A stretch of 64,000 nt of DNA, taken from Phialophora verrucosa. Lineage: Eukaryota > Ascomycota > Eurotiomycetes > Chaetothyriales > Herpotrichiellaceae. This document shows, one piece after another, positions 22,379 to 33,476 of the stretch; position 1 is the stretch's first letter; each line of letters starts with the position of its first letter. Position numbers and translations under genes: made by a program. Under the pieces are notes generated by a model, which saw only the letters and a list, made by a program, of their open reading frames with translations, was not told the DNA's origin and searched no databases. Location: contig MSED01000004.1 of the NCBI GenBank assembly GCA_002099365.1, forward strand, positions 248,001 through 312,000, in the 5' to 3' direction.

Positions 22379-23458
22379 GGTTCTGTGATTGTTAGCCAGT
22401 GATCTCCAACCGAGTCTAGGTGACCTACGTTGGTTCTTGCAATTCGATATTTGCGGACAAATGGTGGTGTGCAGCGATATGCTGCAACGGCTCGATGGAT
22501 TCAAACAATCAGGACCCCGACATTGGGGCTATCCAGAACAGTCATATGAGCGTATGTGTTGGCGCAGGTAGATGGATCGGGTTTCTGAGTGCTGCCCCGC
22601 CGCAGCGAGCAGCACAGGAACATTGCATCCATCCCTTCGGAAGGAGGATGAAATGCAAGTAACCCTGGGTCATATACCAACGAGACGAAGGAACCAGGCT
22701 GTGAGAAGAGAGAGAGAGAGAGGAGACACGGAGAGTGTCTGGTCTGGGGAAAGGGCGGTCTAGGTCTTGGCAAGGCTATCGAGTCTGTCATTTCAGGTCG
22801 ATATAATTGTGGTTTTTCAGACAGGAGAGACAGACGCGGCGTTGAAATTGTAACGCGTATTTCTTATGACCTGCAAGGTGAGATTGCTCGTCCACAGGAC
22901 GCAATGCCGTTTTCAAACACGTTAAGCGTTCGGAAACAGTTGCAAATGTCTCTCGCTAGAAGCATGCTATTCGGCGCTTCTAGGCTTGCCGCAAGAGCTG
23001 AGTGAAGGACATTCGAGAATTCGTCCAGCGATATATCTGCTCCTCCCAATGCAGCATTCTTGGGCCAACCCTTCCCCCCTCGCCCCAGGCCTTTTGGTGT
23101 TCCTGTTGCGGAATGGCCCAATGCTGGGTTCCCATGCCAGTCTTCATCGTCCCATCTCTCGGGGTGGCACCACAATGGCGTCGATCATGGTGCTGGATCC
23201 GTGTGAAGCTGCCAAAGTCCAAGCCATGCTGACTACATCCCGTGAGGGTCATCAGCTGCGTTTGTCACTTTGACCGTCTCTTGGACAACTGCAGAACCTC
23301 GTGGCGAATGCTGATGATCGCTTGCGAGCCCAGGAGGAGAGTGGACCAACTCCTGTGGATTTTGTGACGGTATTTGCTCCAGGACCACATAGCCAATTGG
23401 GCTTTCCGCAAGCTGATGTAGGTGTGTGTGTGTGTTACTTCTAACACTTCTCCTCGGA
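22379..23458. other. Gene-free spacer with simple repeats
   Basis: About 1.1 kb between two minus-strand genes. It includes the likely 5' UTR intron of the F-box gene (about 22382-22432), a GA-rich microsatellite near 22707-22725, and a short TG microsatellite near 23420-23434 just beyond the BRX1 stop. Short frames here (for example 22864-23175 minus) show no domain. Confidence 0.5.
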
Positions 23459-24521
23459 TCAACCAAACAATGCTGCGTTGTCTGTCGCCGATCGCTTCCT
23501 CTTTGACCCAGTATTCAAACCCAACGTCTTCCTCTTGACAGCAAGATCTTCTGCACCTCCTCTTCGGTTCGCGTATCTGTTGGCTCTGCGTGCTCTCGTC
23601 TCCGCTCGAAGAGCATTGGGACTGACAAACTGCTTGTTCTCGAAGATGACGGGGCCACCGAAGCTGCCCTCCAGAATGACTACCGGAGTAAGAACAAACC
23701 GTGGTCCAATTTCGACCAGCGACATGTCGCCTCCCTTGGCATGATCTTTGTCGGGTTTGCCCGGTTCATTCTCGCGGATCTCGTAGACCCGAATCCAGAT
23801 CTTGCCATCAAGTCCGTATATTCCAATGACTCGGTCAACGAAGGGCTTCATCCCACGCACGCCCTTTGGCGGCACACAGAACACCCCACGAAACATTTCC
23901 CGCAACAGCGATCGGTATTCCTGACCCGGTATCTCTTCGTCAAAGCTCTTGTCAAAGACTACAATACCCCTTCCACCCTTCAGACAGTTGCCCCCGAATC
24001 CCAGCTCAGCCATAGTATGCATATTCGTCACACTGAATTTGACGGTAGGCCCGTTAGGCGCATGTGCAAGCCAAAGGTATAAGTCTTGTCCACGTTTGCG
24101 CGCTTCAAGAAAAAAGATGTAGTTGCAGGAGTTCAGGTCGGCGAGGCCATTCAGAGCAGAATTGTAGTTATTAGAGGATTTAGTGTCAAGTTTCGTGTCT
24201 TTGTAGGTGTGAGGAAGGAGAGAATGGAGGTCGTTCAAAAGATGTCGGTGTCTGAAGATGTTAGTCGCAGACTCACCTGCAGGCCAGAGATATACTGTAC
24301 CTATAAGAGACACCTCGAGAAGTGAGCATCAGAATCCGATTTCTGATCTCTGGCGGCAGTTGCGAAAGACTATTGCTCCTCGTCTGCTGTGTCGCTTTTC
24401 CCTCTTCGCTGGATGATTCGGCGCGGATGGTGTTGCTGCTGGTTGCGGACGCCTCTGAGCCTTCCTCATCCGAGTCGAACTCAGTGCCGGAGCGCATGGC
24501 TGATCTGTAGGCGGACGCCAT
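23459..24521 (-). CDS. BRX1: Ribosome biogenesis protein BRX1 (Brix domain)
   Basis: Two exons, 24521-24301 and 24251-23459, split by a 49-bp intron with a CTAAC branch site; 1014 nt, 337 aa. The splice rebuilds SRGVSYRHRHLLNDL, the Brix entry motif. Then come CNYIFFLEARKR, LYLWLAHAPNGPTVKF, GNCLKGGRGIVVFD, LVEIGPRFVLTPV and EGSFGGPVIFEN, all signature blocks of Brx1. The N-terminal 50 residues are acidic and Ser-rich, the C-terminus basic (KRKR), fitting a nucleolar protein. Brx1 binds 60S pre-ribosomal particles and is needed for 27S rRNA processing. Housekeeping gene, no sign of disruption. Confidence 0.96.
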
Positions 24522-24758
24522 GGTCGGCGGAGGGTGCAGGATTGAGGTTACTTCTCCAGTGAGGACTCAAGAAGCAGTGGGCAGCGATCAGAAAATATGA
24601 GGGACCGCTGGAAAATATTTCTGCGGCGAATTCCGCAAAGGCCCCGAAAAGTGGAGAAAAGTTCAGCCTTGCCAGCCTTGCGTGCGAAGGGCCGCCGCAA
24701 TCGCGCAGTGCGGAACATATCTACTTCGTGAGAAGGCTGATACGGAACTCCTTCTCCG

Positions 24759-27187
24759 TCAACTCTGAAGCTTTGGCACGGGCCAGCTCACATGCCACCG
24801 ACTTCGTTCACCCACGGGCGGAATCTCCACCTTCAGACTGGCGATGTTCGCTACTGAACCTGATGTCTTCTCTGGTAGGAGTTTGCCCAGTGTGGTGGCC
24901 ACAATTCCTGTGCCTATGCACGCTTTCATTGAGTTCCGTACATCTTGCGTCCATTCGCGTTCCACTACAGATCCTGCTGGCTTACTCGTTCCTTGGGGGC
25001 CCATTTGTGCTTTGGTATCTCCCGGTTGAAGAGGGTTGAAGTTCCAGCCACCTTTCAACACTTCTTCCCACGCCTTTCTGGCTGTGTGGATCAAGTGGGA
25101 GGCCTGTGCGATCAGAGACTCGTCCGACAGTCCATGTAAGGATGATGATTGCTGGGCTACGTCCATATTGATCGGTTCAGGAATGGATAGATGAAGGAAA
25201 GGTCGCATTCTAAGCTCGTATCGTAGTGCATCAGATGCGTATGCAACGGTAGACTTGCGGAAGTGGCCATGGCGCTGGAGAACCGTAAAGACTCTGTGCA
25301 GCGCCTTTGCCATGGCTTCTACTGCTTTGAGCCAGGTGAAATGGCGATATAGCAGCTTGAGTGTTGCCTGTACCTCTCCTTGTCCGGATGAACTTGAACG
25401 CTGTTGGGACGCAACGAAGAAAGTGATCCTCTCCAGATGATTGAGGTGGGTGCTCGAGAGGAAAGACAGGTACCAGTACATGCCCGCAAACTCGTGGGGA
25501 GCGTAGATGGAGAGTTCAAAGCCCATCTGAAGAACGGTTCGGAGCTGGACAAGTTTGTAGTGATACACCCAACTGCTGAATGAGTACGAGAAGGTGGGTT
25601 CTTCGCCAGCTGGGTAAGGTATTGCTGGTTCATTGAGGATGGACTGGATCAATCCGTCTAATTCCTCTGCCTCCGCTTGAATCTGATCCCACTCGAGTGC
25701 TGCATGGCACATGGTGCGTCTGACTCGACAACGATTGAGACACAGCGTTCGAAAGAGATTGAGGAATGAGTGGCTGCACCGATTCACAAACAAGTTCACT
25801 CGAGACCCAAGCTCCATTTGCTGGTCCTCTGGAAGATCATTCATGTGGCTGGTGTTGAATAGTGCTTCCCTGGGCAACACAAGAGAACGAATGTCGTGGA
25901 TAACGAAGTCATTGATGGTGAACCGGCCTACTACCAGTTCGTTGAGGCTCAGAAAGGATTGAAGGAGAGCTCGGACATACACAGCCGGCTGTGATGCCTG
26001 CGCCATGAAGTTCTGGTAGGCGACCAGAAGATCACAGCTGGAGGAGATGTCGAGCATCTGAAAAGCGGTGGTGGCATCAGTAAGAAGCTTGCGGAGGAAT
26101 TCAAAGGCTTTCTCCTTCTCGACAACGATCATTGGCCTTGGAGGCACGCTACTCGCTAGTCGCCGTTGTATTTTGAGGGTGAATGCGACGGCAGAGGTTG
26201 GTCGTCCAAGAAAGGCGCTATCCTCAATCGTCCGGATCAACGCAAGATTTCTCTCCAGACTCGAGAGGCTCAGGCGCGCTCCATAGTCGCATTCGTGGAA
26301 GAGCTTTAGGATGGCAGAGCGTGCATCTATTCTGCTTGTCAATGCCCTGATCAAATCCGAGGCAAGCTGGCTGTTATCGAGCCAAGTGCGAGCAGATTCC
26401 AACAAGTCCATCACTTCTCCGACCGAGAAATTATGTAGCAGTGGGCGATTGAAAATCTGCGTGGCAAAATCTTCTTCCTGGATCCCAGTTAGGTTTAAAG
26501 ACTGCAATTCATCCATGGCAAAAGGCTCACCTCGTAGTAATGCTGACTCGTCACCATTGACAAAACTAGGTTGCAACATTTGATCAAGCCAAGACAGTAG
26601 GGTTGGAAGACATCGCGCAGTAATGAAGGGATAGCCCCTGGAACTGGATCATGCCGCCAGAAACTTGCATCAGATAGTCTCTTTGGCTCTGGCCACAGTA
26701 GTCGTTCAATGTGGACCGACGTGAAGAGAGTCTGGGACAGTGGATAGCCCATCTGCCATGCTACCTGAATGACGATCATTGATCGTTTGTTTGTTAAAAA
26801 GGCAATAGACCACTCACCTCACGGTACGTCAATTCGTCCATCAGCCAGATAATTTCCTCTGCTGACAAGGCCTTCGTGGGATCGAATTCCTCTTCGCTGT
26901 TGGGGTCGAAGGCAGTACATCCGCTGTCCATTTTGGGATCTCCGATCTACGAATACGTTAAGATGTGCGGTCAGCTTGCGCCGGTATTGCCTACCTCCAA
27001 GGCACTAACAGCCTCGAACAATGTGAAGTGGTCATCTTTGACCAGCTTGCCGGGCGCCAACTCTGCAACTGCTGTCAGCCTTGAGAAAGTTCTATCGGAC
27101 GGTCAACGAACTTGAGGCAGCGTTGCTGAATTCTCTGGTTATCTCGTTTACTTGAACATTTGGATGTATTATTCGTGTGTACACCAT
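24759..27187 (-). CDS. MAK10: NatC N-terminal acetyltransferase auxiliary subunit Mak10/NAA35
   Basis: Exons 27187-27112, 27062-26995, 26946-26818, 26764-26531 and 26477-24759 sum to 2226 nt (741 aa). Splicing rebuilds the Mak10 signature: LVKDDHFTLFEAVSALE joined to IGDPKMDSG (residues 49-57), then EIIWLMDELTYRE joined to VAWQMGYPLSQTLF. The remaining 570 residues form the helical Mak10 body. NatC acetylates N-termini beginning Met-Leu, Met-Ile, Met-Phe and similar; Mak10 scaffolds the catalytic Mak3. The second exon can start at 27062 or 27068; both keep frame, and 27062 matches the spacing of the human protein better. The true start is uncertain: the frame stays open above 27187, and the residues up to about 27290 could belong to a longer N-terminus joined to another exon. 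Confidence 0.92.
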
Positions 27188-27563
27188 TGCGTCGGCTGGT
27201 TCTTCAGACGAGGTTAAGGGCGGAATGTTGGTTGGGGTGGATTTATGATTTCCTCTCCCCGCCAAACGCGGACGAGTTCCAAGTCCTGTTGCTGATGTAG
27301 ACGCTCCCACAGGAAGCGGAATTACAGACACGAGGCCGGTACTTTGTACGAGCCATATGCAAGTGTGGGATTTGTATGCAGAAGATGAGAAAAGGCTTCG
27401 GAAAAGTCGGGCAAGCAATTTTTGGAAGCTCCCAAATGTCATGTGCCAATTGCCTTGGAGCGCGCATGCAAACTTCCTGAAACGCGAACCCCCAATGTAA
27501 TATGTACAGGTTTTCAGGTCCAGTCTGGACGCATCTTCCATCTAGCTCCTTGCCGTCCCTCGT
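27188..27563. other. Spacer between ATP15 and MAK10
   Basis: About 0.38 kb, holding the ATP15 3' flank and the MAK10 promoter. Its left part may contain additional 5' coding sequence of MAK10 (open frame to about 27290). Nothing else is seen. Confidence 0.45.
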
Positions 27564-27900
27564 CTATTTTGTTTCTCCGGTTGCGTGGTGGGCCATGGCA
27601 TCGGCGTTCGCAGCAGCCAGGCTTGTGTTCTCCCCCTGTTTGCCATTCTACAGCACACATTAGTCTCCGACCCTGTGCGAAATCTCCTCAGCAATAGCTC
27701 ACCTGCCACTTTGCGAACCTCAGGTCCATCTCGCCTCTTCTCTCAGCCTGTAGTCGGGGTCCTTCTTTCAGCGACCTGCGGACGACTCTTGCGGCGATCG
27801 CGAGGTATCGGTTGTAGCTGTCAACGTTAGCTGGGGTTCCTCTTGCCAGATAATCTGGGCCGTCATACGTAAGGCCGGCTGCTTTCCATTCGAACGCCAT
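27564..27900 (-). CDS. ATP15: Mitochondrial F1-ATP synthase epsilon subunit
   Basis: Three exons, 27900-27869, 27817-27703 and 27647-27564, sum to 231 nt and 76 aa, the usual size of this small subunit. The first splice turns LT plus YNRYLAIAARVVRRSLKE into the conserved N-terminal helix, starting MAFEWKAAGLTYNRY. RGEMDLRFAKWQ ends exon 2, and exon 3 gives NGKQGE and an Ala-rich tail. The subunit sits in the F1 central stalk with gamma and delta and is imported into mitochondria without a cleaved presequence. A gene finder ignoring introns would miss it, since the first exon alone runs into intron sequence. Transcribed in the same direction as MAK10 and RPC82. Confidence 0.95.
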
Positions 27901-28700
27901 TTTGAGAATGTGACGAGGTCAAGACACGAGACGGAGCTGAGTTTGTGACTTTGGTGTCTTGGAGGGTGAACTGCTCGCCAGAACGCCGGAAGGGAAGCTC
28001 CAGTCTGCCAAGGTTCGGGTCGGAAAAACGTTATTACGCATCCAGTCTCGCCCTTTGTGGCAGCGTCGAACATTTTCGCTTACCAGTACAATGTATCGTG
28101 ACTAAATTCTTCACGGATTCTACTCCGTACATTGAAACGCATATTGCCCAGGAGGCGGGCAATTCACGTTGCTCGAATGCAACCGTGACAGAGCTTGGAG
28201 ACTCCCTTGACTCGCCAAACTCCGCATAGCATGGTATGAACCGCGGAGCACCAGCTGGACCTACAATACGAAGAGCACGCCGAGTCTCACAACCACCATT
28301 CCGCTTCTTGCACCGATCACAGGGCTGTCAATCTATACCGCCCTCCCTTCCTCGCTTTCTCCCGCCTTGAGGAGCGGCACCCATGCATCATGATTGGCAG
28401 CTGAGATGTTATTGCTAGTTACAGCTTATTCTCGTAGCATTCTCATATGCAGTTGGAATTCTGAAATCCAGCAGGAGACAGATATACAATCCCAGTGACC
28501 CTTGGTACGATGATACCGTCGTCCGACCATGTACAATGTGTGATCCCTGACAGGAAGCACCTCTCTAGAAGAGTAGGGTGGAAGACTGCTGTGATCTCTT
28601 TTGGCCCCTGCTGAACTGAGACTGCACAAAAACACGCACACCATGGGTTGATACGAATCTGGACTGTTCGCCGAGACACTTGTGGACTAGACCTGCAAAT
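27901..28700. other. Spacer between RPC82 and ATP15
   Basis: About 0.8 kb. It should contain the ATP15 promoter (right of 27900) and the RPC82 3' flank (left of 28701). Short open frames on both strands carry no domain, and no tRNA-like structure was noticed. Confidence 0.5.
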
Positions 28701-30452
28701 TCAGATGTCCTGAAGAATGGCAATCGAGTCATCAATCCGATGAATCTCCGTCGTGAACCAAGACTCCTTTTGCCTCCACCTGTACAATTCTTGGAGCTCC
28801 GCGGCTGGGAGCATTTCCGCCTCAGTACCTACTTCGAATCGTTCAACCTTGGTGAGTGTTGACGCAACCTTCTCTCGTTCCAGGTGCAAGCGCTCGTACA
28901 TCCTCGACATCGTCTTGTACAATTTGTCTAAGAAGACTTTCCGTACTCGTTCTGCGTCGTGGAAGTACAGAAAGATGGTGCTTTTGGGTTGTCTCTGTGG
29001 GTCTTTCGGAACTTCCTGTAGCTCGAGGAAACCCATTGTCTGAAGGAGGGACAGATATTTCCTGAGTTCTTTGGCGTTGAGCAAGCCAATGTCAAGCATC
29101 GCTCTCTCATCGAGTTTTCCTTTGTCAGCCAGCATTCGGACAATTCTTAGGGCCGGTTCTGTCAGGCTTTGGCTTATAAGTCGATACATCTCCTTGTCCC
29201 TAATGAAACTGGTAAATTTCGATTTGTCGATGGACCAAGACTGGGTATTGTGCGAGTCCTGTAGGAGGAAGGTAAAAGACCCCTCCGATAGAACTGCAAG
29301 GTGATGTTCAACAATTCGACCTTCCCCTGTGGCTCCATTCGTCCGATTATTGTGGTGCCCATTCACACCATTTGGCCTGGCACCGCTGTTCGCTTTACCG
29401 CCGAATACATCAGCGCATATCTGATAAGTATCTAGTCGCTGCACCGTATTTGCTGGGCTTTCCTCTAATCGTGCTGGTAGAGATTTCGGTTCGACGTCGG
29501 TAACCTGCGAGCATGCCGCTCGTGCGACTTGTGCGATTTGTTTGCCAAAAATCTTCTCGGCAATCTCAGCCACTCTGTCGTTACGTATCCGAATGATGAG
29601 ATTTGAATAGTCGATGGAAAGCGTAGTATTATCCTGGCAGCGTCAGTGCCATACTTTAGTCATGAATGAGATAAGTTACTTGAGTAGGGTCCTTATTGAG
29701 CTCTAGCGATACGTCGTACGCCGAGATGCTCCCATCGACGCGTCTTTCAAGCTCTAAGTCGATCTTGGATTCGGCATCCATTGCGATCTTCTTTCCTGTG
29801 CCAGCTGAGATCATACCCTTTTCGCGTAGGGAGCGTTCAGCGTCCTGGCGGCGATCGGACGGAGATTGAAAGTGAGCTTCACGGACAGCTTTGATGTATT
29901 TGGAGGATATCAGCTGTTTGAGGAGTATTTGAAAACGACTTTTACCAATCGGCTTGGCCGAATCACTGATGCCGAGAACTTGTGCTTCCAATTCGTGTGC
30001 TGTAGCGAAACCCATGGCAGCTAAGGTTTCGATGATTTCCGCGGCGGAAGATCCGAGGCTCCAATCGACAAGCTCAATGAGCCTGCCAGTGCGCATGATG
30101 TTGTAGGCGTAGGCGGTGTCCGCTTGATATGTCGATAGGCCCTCGTAGGTAGTATGGTGATAGACGAGGCGAAGCTGGACCAATGTAGATACACCGATCT
30201 TGACCTGGCGAAGTGGCAGACGACATTTCTGGGCGAGCTGCTGGACAGACAATCGGCCAAGCTGAACCAGCTGCCGGAAAATTTGCTATTTCCACAAGTC
30301 AGTGTTGGCGCCAGCGGTCGGAGTGAGACAAAGCAGACAGCAAGAAATGAACCGTAGAAGTCGTCTACGATATGACAACAGAGCTTCGCGAACTCCTAGC
30401 AGTCAGGTTAGCTTCGCAATACACTGGTCTTACACATAGCCCATACTTCCAT
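28701..30452 (-). CDS. RPC82: RNA polymerase III subunit RPC3/Rpc82
   Basis: Exons 30452-30447, 30395-30339, 30285-29680 and 29633-28701 sum to 1602 nt (533 aa). The protein has the tandem winged-helix pattern of Rpc82: an N-terminal LCCHIVDDFYG-IFRQLVQLGRL block, LRQVKIGVSTLVQLRLVYHHT, a second helical repeat, the domain around ISQSLTEPALRIVRML, and the C-terminal MLDIGLLNAKELRKYLSLLQTMGFLEL followed by a helix pair. Rpc82 forms the Pol III-specific initiation subcomplex with Rpc34 and Rpc31. The first exon here is only ATG GAA, proposed because its GTATGG donor, GCTAAC branch and TAG acceptor give the right phase for EFAKLCC. A different start is possible. Length is slightly short of other filamentous fungi, so a small missed exon is possible. 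Confidence 0.9.
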
Positions 30453-30842
30453 GTTGTAAGGTGGCTTGACACACGACCGTGAGATTGCTCAGTACGTAGT
30501 CGAGATGCACCTCCTAAACTTAGCGACAGAGAGAGATACTTGACCTTTGCGCATCTCGTTGTATGATACTTGAGTCAAAACTTTTGCAGGCAAGGCTGAA
30601 AAGAGAGTCGGCGGGACAGGCGGGCTTGGCACAAAGGACTCAACGAGGACGAGGCTGTAGAAGTTGGACCAATGAAATTCCGAGGAAGGCATAAATGATG
30701 CCCTTTGATTGGCCGCGCTTCTCGTCCAATCACGTCAGCTGCAACTTTGTGAAGTTGATTGAAGCTCAACTCCCTCCGAAGCTCCTCGTCCATCCGCCTG
30801 CCCTTACAATCCCGCTGTCCTCTCCTCCACACTTCGTCCACG
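30453..30842. promoter_or_regulatory. Shared divergent promoter region of RPC82 and QCR2
   Basis: About 390 bp separates the two divergent start codons. CCAAT-type pentamers appear near 30668-30672 (on the minus strand as ATTGG) and 30708-30712, and again as CCAAT near 30724-30729. They suggest HAP-complex input, which is well known for respiratory genes. Functional assignment is inference. Confidence 0.5.
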
Positions 30843-32371
30843 ATGGCTTCTCCAGCTGCGCTCGGCTCGAAGGCCTTGCGAGCTAGCAGTCGTCATGTTC
30901 CCGTCCGCTCCCTGCAGAGGCGAGGTTTAGCAGCAGCATCTTCCGGCAGCTTTCAATATGAGACTGGTGATGCGTCGGGCGTCAAATTCGCAAGCAGGGA
31001 TCTGCCAGGACCAACAACCACGCTGACCGTCGTCGCGAAGGCCGGAACCAGATATCAGCCTTTGCCTGGGTACTCCGATGCCCTTGAGAAATTCGCCTTC
31101 AAGGTTTGTTGGCGAACAGGCCACCACTGTGTCACAGCTAACACGACCCCAGTCTACCACGAGACGGTCCACCTTGCGCATCACTCGAGAAGCAGAACTG
31201 CTCGGCGGTGAGCTGTCTGCATACCACTCTCGCGAAAACCTTGTTCTCCGAGCCAAATTCCTCCGGGAAGATCTCCCCTACTTTACCGAGCTGCTTGGAG
31301 AAGTCATAACAAAAACTCGATACACAAGTTCGTATACTTAGGAAGAATGCGTGGGACGGTATATCTAACTCTTTGCAGCGCACGAATTGAACGAAGAGGT
31401 TCTCAACGTCATGAAGTTGGCGCAGAAGGGTCTTCTGGGAAGCCCCTTGTCCCTCGCCGTCAATTCCGTCCACGGCGTTGCTTTCCATCGCGGACTCGGT
31501 GAACCGTTGTATGCGACATCCTCTGTACCACAGCTCGGCTATCTCGACGCAGAAGACATTGCCAAATTCAGCGAGAAGGCGTACACCAAGGAGAACATTG
31601 CTGTAGTCGCCAATGGTGCCAGTCATTCGGAGTTCTCAAAATGGGTTGGGGAGTTCTTTCAAGACACACCAAGCGGCTCCAAGGTCTCCGGCCCCGCATC
31701 AAAATACTATGGTGGTGAAGAAAGAATTGCCCATGGATCTGGCAACGTCTTGATCATCGGCTTTGAAGGCTCCAGCTCATTCACGGCAGGCTCAACCTAT
31801 AAGCCAGAAATCGCTGTCCTCGCCGCCTTGCTCGGAGGACAGAGCACTATCAAATGGTCACCTGGGTTCTCCTTGCTGGCCAGAGCTGCGGACAGTTTCC
31901 CAGGGGTGCAAATTTCTACTCAACATTCTGGCTATTCTGATGCCGGCCTCCTGTACATTACATTCACTGGAAATGCAGCCCAGATCGCAAAAGCCAGCAA
32001 GGAAGCTGTTGAGACCCTCAAAAAGATCGCAGCAGGCGATGTTGCCGAGGAGGACATCAAGAAAGCCACTGCGCTGGCCAAGTTCAAGGCACTTGAGGCT
32101 GGACAGCAGACACAGCCTGGTCTCGAAGCGACTGGCAATGGTTTGATCGAAGGTGGCAAGCCTTTCCAGATTGACGAGATCGGTTCATCAATCAGCCAGG
32201 TTTCGGCGGACAAGGTCAAGGCGGTGAGTGCAGGAATTGTCTCCACCCAAAGTTCCAATGCTAACAGTCGTGCAGGCCGCGAAGGGTCTGTTGGACAGCA
32301 AGGCGTCGGTATCAGCCGTTGGAGATCTATTCAGGCTACCATTTGCAGAAGAGATTGGGCTGAAGGTCTGA
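30843..32371 (+). CDS. QCR2: Cytochrome bc1 complex core protein 2 (ubiquinol-cytochrome c reductase subunit 2)
   Basis: Exons 30843-31103, 31153-31327, 31379-32223 and 32276-32371 sum to 1377 nt (458 aa). The first 35 residues are rich in Ala, Ser and Arg with no acids (a mitochondrial presequence ending near RRGLAAASS). The M16 metalloprotease fold follows, with FAFKSTTRRSTL in place of the active-site HxxEH, as expected for the catalytically dead core 2. Further family blocks: TREAELLGGELSAYHSRENL, ELNEEVLNVMKLAQKGLLGSPL, LGYLDAEDIAKF, a middle glycine-rich linker and VSAVGDLFRLPF at the C-terminus. It is part of respiratory complex III on the matrix side. Gene intact. Confidence 0.96.
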
Positions 32372-33476
32372 ACAGGGTAGTGCATCGTATTTTCGTCGTG
32401 CGTGCAGTGCGGTCTGTAAAACTTGTAAATATCAGGAGAAGACCCAAAGAAGACATTTCCAAAAGAACAACGCATTTTATCAAGATCATGGCTTCGGTGT
32501 GGTCGGCATGTCCACAAATGTGTTTCTATCGTGGGCTACTTGTCTTCGAAAGCGCTCTCTGAGCACATCCATTTTGCCATGGCCTTCCTCCTGTCGACCG
32601 GATCCCGATTGCAACATTAAAGGAGCGTGTATTAGCAAGCAGCCAGGTATGTTCGCGCGTCACCAAGAAATCGGGCATTTCAGCTATCCCCACCAGGATC
32701 GTCAGTAGACATTAGTCCTATTAGTGTTGTGGTCTGACGTGCCCTCGCTGCTGCTGTACAGAATCCTTGTTCCAAGAGTATGCAACCCGGCAATGCCTAC
32801 ACCTTGAAAGCAGTCTCTGCGTCCCAGGAAGGATCAGTGTCACCATGAGCCGCTCCGACAGCAACTTTGAAATGGTTCCAAGATTATTAATCCATGGTCT
32901 ACTGGTCTCGGTACGACGTATGCCCCATAACTACGGAGCAGCATCCAGGGGATGAGAGCCTTGTGAACGGTAAGTCTGAGATGTGGGCAGGCTGCGGATA
33001 ACAATGTTGGCGACTGGAGATTGGTAGTTCAATTAGGGATGAGGAAGACTCCGTAAGAACCATGGGGGACCTTTTGTAATAGCCATGCATTTTCTTAACC
33101 AGCGAGTCGCGAGACCAGCCATGGGCATGAACTACTTTAGGTTGGCCACCTTGCTTGTTTTTAGTGGCGTTTTGTTTACGGAATAACTTATGGGTTGCGT
33201 TTTTGTTGGCGTCGTCCAAGAGAGGGGGGAGGGAGGTTGGTTGTACTGTTGTTGTTTGGAACACAATCATGTATCAAGCGGGCTGGGAATCGATGAGGCA
33301 CTCTATCCGAACTGTGGTCGTTGGGCCATTCTTCACAATCATGAAAATCAGACACTTGCGCTATACACTTTGAGCCGCGTCTAAGATAGGGCCACAGTAT
33401 GCAATCTATAGGATTCCGTCTGCAGCTGTCTACGTATCCAGTCGAATTGTGTTTTGCTTCGTTACCGAGTCTGCTT
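32372..33476. other. Convergent spacer between QCR2 and the P450
   Basis: About 1.1 kb between two 3' ends. No frame has domain support, and the short frames on both strands look random. It should contain the two 3' UTRs. Confidence 0.5.

Noticed and set aside
22864..23252. Short overlapping minus-strand frames between the F-box gene and BRX1
   Set aside because: Mutually overlapping in different frames, with no family resemblance; likely chance frames in spacer DNA.
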